From JBBSWB01 sp038046465 (GTDB lineage: Archaea > Nanobdellota > Nanobdellia > Woesearchaeales > GW2011-AR9), in contig JBBSWB010000020.1 in assembly GCA_038046465.1 (NCBI GenBank), positions 1 through 19,487 on the forward strand: a DNA stretch of 19,487 nt. The letters are read 5' to 3'. Below are positions 1 through 5,448 of this stretch, piece by piece; the stretch's first letter is position 1, and every line of letters starts with the position of its first letter. The position numbers and the translations under genes were made by a program. The notes under the pieces are model-generated. The model saw only the letters and a list, made by a program, of their open reading frames with translations. It did no database searches and had not been told where the DNA came from.

Positions 1-330
1 GGTAATGATGGCTGTGCAAAGAGATTGTCTGACGTTAAAAATTATACGGGAATTGTTAGTAGAAATATCCAAATTGCAGCTAAAGATTCAGAAGTGATTA
101 TACGGCACCTAGTTATGCCAAACCACTTAGAATGCTGTTCAAAACCAGTTTTAGATTGCATATCTGAAAAATATGGCGATAAGGTTTTAGTCCATTTAAT
201 GGACCAATATACTCCGAACTGGAGAGCAAAGCAATATCCAGATATAAATCGAACTTTAAGAAAAAAAGAATTTACTGAAATCGTACATTATGCTGAGAAA
301 AAAAGATTAAATTTTATTCTTGGCGGTTAA
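1..330 (+). CDS. Radical SAM protein (PflX/COG1313-like), C-terminal fragment
   Basis: The reading frame is open from base 1, so the gene starts outside the window; only about the last 109 residues are visible. The TTG at 25 is internal. The visible part contains VIIRHLVMPNHLECCSKP, then GDKVLVHLMDQYTPNWRAKQYPDINR and a helical tail. This pattern matches the C-terminal half of COG1313 radical SAM proteins, relatives of pyruvate formate-lyase activating enzyme. The CxxxCxxC cluster motif that would bind the 4Fe-4S centre lies upstream, out of view. Family members are presumed glycyl-radical or peptide-modifying enzymes; the substrate is unknown. Family assignment is from remembered motif similarity. 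Confidence 0.75.
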   Translation, partial: GNDGCAKRLSDVKNYTGIVSRNIQIAAKDSEVIIRHLVMPNHLECCSKPVLDCISEKYGDKVLVHLMDQYTPNWRAKQYPDINRTLRKKEFTEIVHYAEKKRLNFILGG

Positions 331-360
331 GAAACCAACTAATAAAAGTTGAGTGGTTCA
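331..360. terminator. Hairpin between convergent genes
   Basis: AACCAACT (333-340) can fold back on AGTT (347-350) and GGTT (355-358). It lies exactly between the stop codon of the radical SAM gene and the stop codon of the minus-strand lipoprotein, so it could end transcription from both sides. There is no long T-run. Low confidence. Confidence 0.3.
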
Positions 361-603
361 TTCAATATCAAGTTTCTCTAACTCATCCAAGCCCAAATCT
401 GCATCTAAGTCTTTTTCTAACGTATCTAATTCATTCAACTCATCCAGCCCAGCATTTATCTCTTGCTCTTCAGAACTACTAGGGACTTCTGCTGCAACGG
501 CTAAAGGCGTATCTGCAGCTAGTTTTTCACTTGCCTTACAACCAGTTAAGATTAAACAACTCAACGCAATTAAAACAAAACTAAATAAGATGATCTTGTT
601 CAT
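358..603 (-). CDS. Small acidic lipoprotein, hypothetical
   Basis: The 81-residue product has a classical lipoprotein signal: MNKIILFSF, a hydrophobic stretch, and the lipobox LTGC with the lipidated cysteine at residue 22. The mature part, about 60 residues, is almost entirely Glu, Asp, Leu and Ala, with the end reading as leucine/acidic heptads (LDELNELDTLEKDLDADLG), so it is probably one amphipathic helix. GAGGT lies 7 bases before ATG on the minus strand and supports this start. It lies just downstream of, and co-directional with, the larger exported protein at 656-1879, 52 bases away, so the two may be co-transcribed. No recognised family. A plus-strand frame over the same DNA is Ser-rich and is a shadow. 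Confidence 0.75.
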   Translation of the reverse strand: MNKIILFSFVLIALSCLILTGCKASEKLAADTPLAVAAEVPSSSEEQEINAGLDELNELDTLEKDLDADLGLDELEKLDIE

Positions 604-655
604 TTTTTATACCTCAAAAGAAAAGAAAAGAAAAAGAAATTAAAAACCTTTCTAT

Positions 656-1879
656 TTAAGCGCTGACCGTTTCATTAGTTCCGGTTTCATTACCTTCAGT
701 TTCATCAGCTTCGTTCTCTTCTTCAGCTTCATCCTGTTCTTGGTCTTCACCGGTTTCTACGGGTGTTTCTGCAGCTTCATCTGCGGCATCTTCATCAGTT
801 ACATTGCCTTCAACTTCTTCTTGCTCCTCTTCAGCAGCTTCTCCAATTTCCTCATCTTCTGCAGTTGCATTGCCTGCAGCTGCTTCTAAGGTTTGTTTTA
901 TCTCTTTGTATTTCTGGATGAATTCTCGCAAGGTTTGTTTAGTGTCAGTTAAATCATTACGGACGAAATGCTGTGCCTTATGCAAGTTCCGAACAAATTC
1001 ATCAAAGTCTTCAGTCGTGTTAACTTCTAGCCAACGATTTTGAGCAACAGCATAATCGTTCTTAAGTGCTGCAATTTGTTCATCAAATCGTTTTAATAGT
1101 GATTCTAACTCTTGAACGTCTGCTCCCGCTTCTTTTAAAGTATCTATTCTAGACTGCATACCGTTTCGGAATTCTTCATGCTTAACAATCAACTGATGAA
1201 GTTTGGCATTAATCATTAAGCCAACCAGCTGTCGTTGTAATTTTCTAGCTTTATCCGCAACATCCTGCATTTCTTTAATTGCTGCGCGGATTTCTTCTTT
1301 AGTAGTTTCTTCAGTGAAAGCAGCTACTTTTTCTTGTATAGGAGCTAATTCTACTCGCAAATTAGTGATCAAAAGTAAAGCGCTGTCTTTTTCTTCAGTG
1401 CTTAACCCTTCCATATTTTCAATACGGTTAGCTAATTTATCTAACGCTCGATTAACCACATCACTAGTTTTTTGCAAGTGATTTTTAACACCTAATTTTA
1501 ATTCTGATTTTACTTTTTTGCACTCTTCAGTTTGAGAATCGCATTTTTTAGCATCTTTATCTAATTTAGCTACTTGTTCTCTTTGTTCTTTTTGCACTCG
1601 TTTCACTTCCTGAAAATTTTCTTTTAATTTTGGATAGTCTTCCTGAGCATCACGAATTTGCTGTTTAGCTGCTTGTAAACCTTTTTCGGCTTTCTGAGCA
1701 ACACTAACTAATTTATCTACATTACTTTCCTGATCATTATCATTCACTGCTGAACCTATAACTTGGCCTTTTTTATTACCTTCGTTTGAATCCTTTTCAG
1801 CTAGAGCAACTGGAAGTATGCTTAATAAAAATAAAGCTAACACCAATACTGCTCCAAATTTTTTTAATTTATTTATCAT
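656..1879 (-). CDS. Secreted coiled-coil protein with acidic sequon-bearing tail
   Basis: 407 residues. An N-terminal signal peptide (KLKK, then a hydrophobic core and ALA before EKDS, cleavage near residue 27) is followed by about 280 residues of charged, Leu/Ile-spaced helix that looks coiled-coil (about 50-330). A Cys pair at 113 and 120 (KKCDSQTEECKK) could form a disulfide. The tail from about residue 335 is very rich in Glu/Asp and carries repeated N-x-T sequons (GNATA, GNVTD, GNETG, NETV), suitable for archaeal N-glycosylation. There is no second membrane segment, so the product is probably released or tied to the surface through other proteins. GGAGGT 6 bases before ATG supports the start. 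Function unknown; surface role inferred. Confidence 0.8.
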   Translation of the reverse strand: MINKLKKFGAVLVLALFLLSILPVALAEKDSNEGNKKGQVIGSAVNDNDQESNVDKLVSVAQKAEKGLQAAKQQIRDAQEDYPKLKENFQEVKRVQKEQREQVAKLDKDAKKCDSQTEECKKVKSELKLGVKNHLQKTSDVVNRALDKLANRIENMEGLSTEEKDSALLLITNLRVELAPIQEKVAAFTEETTKEEIRAAIKEMQDVADKARKLQRQLVGLMINAKLHQLIVKHEEFRNGMQSRIDTLKEAGADVQELESLLKRFDEQIAALKNDYAVAQNRWLEVNTTEDFDEFVRNLHKAQHFVRNDLTDTKQTLREFIQKYKEIKQTLEAAAGNATAEDEEIGEAAEEEQEEVEGNVTDEDAADEAAETPVETGEDQEQDEAEEENEADETEGNETGTNETVSA

Positions 1880-2126
1880 TTTTTAACCTCCGCACCTGTT
1901 TTAATTATTCTTTATGATTATTTAATCATTAAGAGGGTCAATGCGATATCAGTTATAGCAGCACTTTACTTTATAAAGATACTTTTAAGGATTCTTTTAA
2001 ATAAGCTTATTTTGTTAGTTTAAAGCTTTACCAACCTTTATTTTCTTATCTTTTTGATTTTAAAAGTAGAAATAAGCGTTTTTTAATAAAATAAGCGATT
2101 TTTAATCTATTTTAGTTAACGATAAG

Positions 2127-2134
2127 TTTTTAAA
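2127..2134 (+). promoter_or_regulatory. TATA box of the membrane wHTH gene
   Basis: TTTTTAAA starts 31 bases before the ATG at 2158, the spacing expected for a leaderless archaeal mRNA. The rest of the divergent gap 1880-2157 is A/T-rich; I see no gene or strong repeat in it. Confidence 0.55.
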
Positions 2135-2157
2135 CGGAAAAATAATCACTTTATACA

Positions 2158-2922
2158 ATGAATTTAACCTTGAAAAATTACTTTAACAAAAAGCAGTTAG
2201 GTTTGATAGTAATCAGCTGTTTAGTTTTTGTCCTAATTAGTTCTACTTTGGTTAGTGCAGCTACTTTAAAGGGAAGCGTTTACAATTCTAATCTAGATTT
2301 AGAAACCGATGTGTTGGTAGAAGTAAACAGCATTCCTCCGCAGAAATATTTAGCTAAAGAAGGGGATTTTATTTTTGAGCTTGCACCAGGAAAATATTTT
2401 CTCACTGCTAAAAAAGACCAATACTACATTAAGGAAGAAGTGGAAATTGTTTCTGAGCAAGGCGAATTTGTTTTTGACCTGTTTTTAATTCCTGATTTTG
2501 TGGAAGAAGATGAGCTGTGGCAGGAAAGTGAAGAAGAACTTGAGGTCGATTATGTTCCGTCAACCAAAACCTGGACCTATGTGGTTGCAGCGTTAATTGT
2601 AGTTTATGCGTTGATCCGAATTTACAAAGCCAGAAAAAAATACGGTCCACTAAATCTATTTAGAAAGCGAATCGGTGCAGAAGCTAAAAAAACCATGGAA
2701 GAACATAAACAAGATTTAGCTAAAGAACCGGGTTATTTGGATCAGGCGATAGAAATCCTCAAGAAACACGACGGAAGGATTACCCAAAAAGAATTAAGGA
2801 AAGAAATGCTGTATTTATCTGAAGGAAAAATAAGTTTGATCATAACTGAACTGGAGCACAAAGGAAAAGTGGAGAAAGTAAAAAAAGGCCGGGGCAATGT
2901 GATTATACTCAAAAACCCATAA
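2158..2922 (+). CDS. Membrane-anchored winged-helix regulator with extracellular beta domain
   Basis: 254 residues in three parts. An N-terminal signal segment (about 13-35, ending LVSAA) is followed by an extracellular domain (about 36-115) resembling carboxypeptidase-regulatory-like beta sandwiches: LKGSVYNSNL, LVEVNSIPPQKYLAKEGDF, ELAPGKYFLTAKK. An acidic linker (EEDELWQESEEELE) leads to a transmembrane helix (about 139-155). The cytoplasmic end (about 193-252) reads as a winged helix: DQAIEILKKHDGRITQKELRKEM, then SEGKISLIITELEHKGKVEKVKKGRGNVIIL, typical of archaeal membrane-associated transcription regulators (COG2512-like). It would carry an outside signal directly to DNA. It is divergent from the secreted coiled-coil protein at 656-1879, a plausible target or ligand (inference). 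Confidence 0.8.
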   Translation: MNLTLKNYFNKKQLGLIVISCLVFVLISSTLVSAATLKGSVYNSNLDLETDVLVEVNSIPPQKYLAKEGDFIFELAPGKYFLTAKKDQYYIKEEVEIVSEQGEFVFDLFLIPDFVEEDELWQESEEELEVDYVPSTKTWTYVVAALIVVYALIRIYKARKKYGPLNLFRKRIGAEAKKTMEEHKQDLAKEPGYLDQAIEILKKHDGRITQKELRKEMLYLSEGKISLIITELEHKGKVEKVKKGRGNVIILKNP

Positions 2923-2929
2923 ACCTCTT

Positions 2930-3023
2930 GACCTCGGTCTTGGAGATAAAAAGTTCAGAGTTCCTGTGTTCTGGGTTTTTGGTATCTCAAAGAGCGGGGT
3001 TGAGAAATGCTTTCCGCCCTTTG
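2930..3023. repeat. Hairpin cluster between convergent genes
   Basis: Three foldbacks in a row: GAC/GTC (2930-2932 with 2937-2939), GAGATA/TATCTC (2943-2948 with 2983-2988, with inner AAAAA/TTTTT and CAGA/TCTG pairing), and CAAAG-GCGG with CCGC-CTTTG (2988-2997 with 3014-3023, one mismatch). It follows the regulator's stop and precedes the convergent toxin gene; it may act as a bidirectional terminator or be a decayed palindromic element. Confidence 0.5.
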
Positions 3024-3046
3024 TTGATTTTAAAATGAGTTATTTT

Positions 3047-3292
3047 TTATTGTTCGTCTTTATGATATAGGTCTAAAAAAATTAATTTGTCTTCTTTAAG
3101 ATATGCATAAGAAAGACGGAAGGAACCAATATAAACCTCCCTCGTTCCTTTTCGCGCATAGCGCATTGGTTTTCCTACTTCCGGGTTTTCAATAATTTTC
3201 TTAATTTGTTTTTTTATTCTTTCCTCCTCAGCTTTATTCTTAACTTTGCGAAGAAGAGAGAAAAAAGTTGGAGCATAATCTATAACTAACAT
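3047..3292 (-). CDS. RelE/ParE-family toxin
   Basis: 81 residues with the RelE-fold pattern: DYAPTFFSLLRKVKNKAEEERIKKQIKKI (helical hairpin), NPEVGKPMRYARKGTREVYIG (central strand with basic residues) and FRLSYAYLKEDKLIFLDLYHKDE (closing strands). RelE toxins are ribosome-dependent or free mRNA interferases neutralised by a co-translated antitoxin. The start overlaps the antitoxin's end by 7 bases, implying translational coupling. Length is normal and no break is visible. Target and activity are inferred from the family only. Confidence 0.85.
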   Translation of the reverse strand: MLVIDYAPTFFSLLRKVKNKAEEERIKKQIKKIIENPEVGKPMRYARKGTREVYIGSFRLSYAYLKEDKLIFLDLYHKDEQ

Positions 3293-3609
3293 TTTTTAAG
3301 TTCTTGTAAGAATTCATCAACGGGCATGGATTTAAATTCTCCTCGTTCATAACTTTTCCAAGCTGCTTCGGTTCTTTTAGCAAATTTCAAATCATCTGCG
3401 ATATTTTCATCAAAAGCAGTAAGGCTTTTAAGAATAAGCTGGTTTCCTGCTTTAATTATGATAAATTTTTCTCCTTCATGGAAACCTTTTCTCATTTCTT
3501 TGGGAATAACAATTTGTCCTTTTGAACTCATTTTAGTTATGCTCAAAGACGATTTGTCTTTGGCGCACCAAAAATCACTTTGATTTTTTTGTGTTTCTAA
3601 TTCAGCCAT
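3286..3609 (-). CDS. AbrB/SpoVT-type antitoxin carrying an in-frame palindromic insert
   Basis: 107 residues. Residues about 25-55 form a swapped-hairpin AbrB domain: ITKMSSKGQIVIPKEMRKG, then GEKFIIIKAGNQLILKSL. The C-terminal part (ENIADDLKFAKRTEAAWKSYERGEFKSM) would wrap the toxin. The N-terminus is odd: between MAELE and ITKMSSKGQ lie 18 extra residues (TQKNQSDFWCAKDKSSLS) encoded exactly by the two-hairpin element at 3540-3593. Removing 54 bases gives MAELEITKMSSKGQIVIP, a normal family N-terminus. ATG at 3609 is chosen because MAELE precedes the insert and a palindromic operator and TATA box lie just upstream. It overlaps the downstream RelE gene. It probably represses its own promoter. 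Confidence 0.85.
   Translation of the reverse strand: MAELETQKNQSDFWCAKDKSSLSITKMSSKGQIVIPKEMRKGFHEGEKFIIIKAGNQLILKSLTAFDENIADDLKFAKRTEAAWKSYERGEFKSMPVDEFLQELKKC
3540..3593 (-). repeat. Two-hairpin palindromic element, copy A (54 bp, inside antitoxin gene)
   Basis: Read on the minus strand, it starts CAC, has stem AAAAATCA with TGATTTTT (loop AAG), then the core GGTGCGCC, then stem CAAAGAC with GTCTTTG (loop AAATC), and ends AGCA, followed by TA. The length, 54, is a multiple of three and has no stop in the host frame, so it adds 18 residues. Layout and core match copy B at 5187-5241 and copy C at 17070-17131. The core encodes FWCAK in copies A and B. Confidence 0.85.
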
Positions 3610-3620
3610 TTAATCTCACT

Positions 3621-3640
3621 AAGTAAGATTAATCTTACTT
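3621..3640. promoter_or_regulatory. Perfect palindrome, likely antitoxin operator
   Basis: AAGTAAGATTAATCTTACTT is a perfect 20-bp palindrome, 11 bases before the antitoxin ATG on the minus strand and just downstream of its TATA box. AbrB-type antitoxins bind such symmetric sites as dimers or tetramers and autoregulate. A repressor here would cover the transcription start. Confidence 0.75.
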
Positions 3641-3650
3641 GTTTATAAAC
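3641..3650 (-). promoter_or_regulatory. TATA box of the AbrB/RelE operon
   Basis: GTTTATAAAC, itself a palindrome, contains TTTATAAA about 33-40 bases upstream of the antitoxin ATG and abuts the 20-bp operator. Confidence 0.65.
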
Positions 3651-3699
3651 CTGTTGGTTTAATTATGAAAGAAATTTAAATTAATTGATAAGCGACAGG

Positions 3700-3707
3700 T
3701 TTATAAT
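3700..3707 (+). promoter_or_regulatory. TATA box of the 3731 gene
   Basis: TTTATAAT begins 31 bases before the ATG at 3731; spacing fits a leaderless transcript. Confidence 0.55.
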
Positions 3708-3730
3708 TCCCAACTAAACTTAATCTTTTT

Positions 3731-4537
3731 ATGGGCGACCTTAATCAATTTAGTGACAAATCAGTTTTAGACCAAAAGATAAAAGAGGCCAGCAGCAATT
3801 CTGCAGTTGCTCCCCAGCAGTTCTTAGAAGCGGAGCTGAGAAGAGTCTTAAATGCTGCTTTAATTAGGTTTCCCGGCATTGCTTTTAGTGATCATAATCT
3901 TACTATTTACAAACAAAATTTAGAAAAAGAATATTTGTGTTACTTCGCTCCCGAAACGTTCCTGCCGGAATTAAATAAAAGAAGAACTTCTTGGTGGCAG
4001 AGGGTTTATGCTGGCTGCAATGCCGAAATTGAGTATTTTTTATTCGAAAATAAACTCGGTGAAGCTTTAGAAAAATTGGGTTTCGGCGAAAAAATTAAAC
4101 CGGTAAAGCAAATTCCCAAATCAGAATTGACTGAGCCGATTAGGAACTATCTGCAAGGCATCGGTTATTTATTTCCTGCCGGAGAAGATCTGTTAGTTCA
4201 TCCCAATATGCTGTATGCTCAACTAAGCCCCAATCATGGCAAGGATTCTCCTTTCTTGACTCGCGATTTGATCCGATGTCCTTATCATGCTTGTAATGAT
4301 AATTATGATTACGATCATTGGCAATTAAATGACGAAGAATTGTGGGATTACTGGAAAGATTTGGTTTGTTTAGCGTTTACTGATTTTCCTGAGCACAAAT
4401 TGTATTCTCCTAAAGACTTTCATGGCGAAAAAGATGAAATAACTCAACATTGCTTAGATTTAGGGCGGAAATTAATTCCTTCTAGATATCTGGAATTGCA
4501 GCCGAAGATAGAGGCATTCGAGTGGATTGACGGGTAG
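3731..4537 (+). CDS. Hypothetical protein, cytoplasmic
   Basis: 268 residues, not recognised. No signal peptide or membrane helix. It is rich in aromatic residues (SWWQRVYAG, DHWQLNDEELWDYWKDLVC) and has a Cys/His-containing stretch around residues 180-198 (RCPYHACNDNYDYDHW) that could bind a metal, though only two Cys and two His fall close together. The N-terminal half (VAPQQFLEAELRRVLNAALIRFPGIAFSDHN; NAEIEYFLFENKLGEALEKLGF) is helical. The start is supported by the TATA box 31 bases upstream. It stands alone between two toxin-antitoxin-like modules, followed by a hairpin cluster; context gives no function. Confidence 0.75.
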   Translation: MGDLNQFSDKSVLDQKIKEASSNSAVAPQQFLEAELRRVLNAALIRFPGIAFSDHNLTIYKQNLEKEYLCYFAPETFLPELNKRRTSWWQRVYAGCNAEIEYFLFENKLGEALEKLGFGEKIKPVKQIPKSELTEPIRNYLQGIGYLFPAGEDLLVHPNMLYAQLSPNHGKDSPFLTRDLIRCPYHACNDNYDYDHWQLNDEELWDYWKDLVCLAFTDFPEHKLYSPKDFHGEKDEITQHCLDLGRKLIPSRYLELQPKIEAFEWIDG

Positions 4538-4575
4538 ATAAATGTAAAATTTTAATAAACTTTGATAAAAATAAA

Positions 4576-4664
4576 TGAAAGACATAAGTAAAACATATTG
4601 ATATTATATCTTTCAAAATTTAGTTGAGGAAACTAATATGCACAACTATTGTCCTCAACTAAAT
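4576..4664. repeat. Two consecutive hairpins upstream of the 4708 module
   Basis: TGAAAGA (4576-4582) pairs with TCTTTCA (4609-4615). Directly after, a 13-bp perfect stem at 4618-4630 (containing TTTAGTTGAGGA) pairs with 4652-4664, with a small inner hairpin ACAA/TTGT and the sequence ATATGCACAA in the loop. The second ends 11 bases before the TATA box of the next gene, so it could also affect that promoter. Confidence 0.65.
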
Positions 4665-4674
4665 AAACAAAAGC

Positions 4675-4682
4675 TTTAAATA
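4675..4682 (+). promoter_or_regulatory. TATA box of the 4708 module
   Basis: TTTAAATA starts 33 bases before the ATG at 4708. It lies only 2 bases before the in-frame ATG at 4684, so 4684 cannot be the start of this transcript. Confidence 0.6.
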
Positions 4683-4707
4683 TATGGCTTATATATACTT
4701 ATATAAT

Positions 4708-4974
4708 ATGGCTGAAGCAACAATTTTACATAGTCCCACATTAGAATCTGTCTTTATGGTAGAAGAAACTATCCAAAAACATAGCCAAGAATGCGGCAAA
4801 TATCAACTTTGGAAGAAGCTTCCTAAAAAAATGATGTATCAAACCTTTCAAGTCATTTTAGACTACCTGGAACAATCTGGAAAAATAATTATAGATGCAG
4901 AGGGATGTGTTATTTGGACTTTTAATCCTGCAAGAATAAAGAGATTAATCAGGGAGGATTTAATCGTACGATGA
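4708..4974 (+). CDS. Putative antitoxin, winged-helix-like small protein
   Basis: 88 residues from ATG at 4708 (MAEATILHSPTLESVFMVEETIQ). The upstream in-frame ATG at 4684 sits on the TATA box and is rejected. The segment KKMMYQTFQVILDYLEQSGKIIIDAEGCVIWTFNP looks like the recognition helix and wing of a small winged helix. It ends in ATGA overlap with the toxin gene that follows, a standard antitoxin-toxin arrangement. The partner is broken by the element at 5187-5241, so this antitoxin may be an orphan. Family not recognised by name; antitoxin role is inferred from position. Confidence 0.65.
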   Translation: MAEATILHSPTLESVFMVEETIQKHSQECGKYQLWKKLPKKMMYQTFQVILDYLEQSGKIIIDAEGCVIWTFNPARIKRLIREDLIVR

Positions 4975-5361
4975 ACAAGCAAATTCATGTAGCGTTTATT
5001 GCGCAGAAGCTTAAAGAACAATTTCAGGATCTTAAAGAGGGAAAGTTCGAAGATCAACAACTTTACAAATTTATTAATCGGGCTCTTGATGATCTGAAAC
5101 AGAACCCAACTTGTGGTATAAAAATACCTAAGAAACTATGGCCAAAAGAATATGTTCAAAAGCATAACATTAGCAACTTGTGGAAGCACTGAAAAATTTC
5201 CGAGAAATTTTTGGTGTGCCAAAAACTTAGGTTTTTGCGCATATGATTTACCGAGTGCTTGGCGATTAATTTACACAATTGAAAGTGATGAAATAAAAAT
5301 TGTAAGTATAATTCTGGAATGGTTTGATCATAAAGATTACGAAAAGAAATTTAACTACTAA
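4971..5361 (+). pseudogene. RelE-type toxin gene broken by a 55-bp palindromic element
   Basis: Two frames together encode one toxin: residues 1-72 (MNKQIHVAFIAQKLKEQF ... GIKIPKKLWPKEYVQKHNISNLWK) in one frame, and YDLPSAWRLIYTIESDEIKIVSIILEWFDHKDYEKKFNY in the next. The join in intact relatives reads NLWKYDLP or similar. Here 55 bases (5187-5241) lie between the AAG codon for Lys72 and the TAT codon for Tyr; they bring an immediate TGA stop and shift the frame by one. Removing exactly these bases gives a continuous toxin of about 111 residues. The lost C-terminal strands hold the catalytic region in this family, so the gene should be inactive unless frameshifting or internal initiation occurs. 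The start ATG overlaps the upstream stop (ATGA). Confidence 0.85.
5187..5241 (+). repeat. Two-hairpin palindromic element, copy B (55 bp, disrupts toxin gene)
   Basis: Starts CAC, then stem AAAAATTTC with GAAATTTTT (loop CGA), core GGTGTGCC, stem AAAAAC with GTTTTT (loop TTAG), end GCGCA followed by TA. CAC pairs with GTG and TGTGC with GCGCA, extending both stems. It shares layout, core and ends with copy A; stem sequences differ but pairing is kept, so structure appears to be selected. Confidence 0.85.
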
Positions 5362-5418
5362 GGTTATCATTGTTCTACTCAAGGTTTAACCACCCAAAAG
5401 TAACAAACGCCCAAAAAG

Positions 5419-5426
5419 TTTATAAA
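5419..5426 (+). promoter_or_regulatory. TATA box of the kinase gene
   Basis: TTTATAAA begins 30 bases before ATG 5449; leaderless spacing. Confidence 0.6.
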
Positions 5427-5448
5427 TGGCTTACTTTTACACAAATAT

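Noticed and set aside
358..643. Ser-rich plus-strand frame
   Set aside because: It is antisense to the lipoprotein gene, which has a ribosome-binding site, signal peptide and lipobox.
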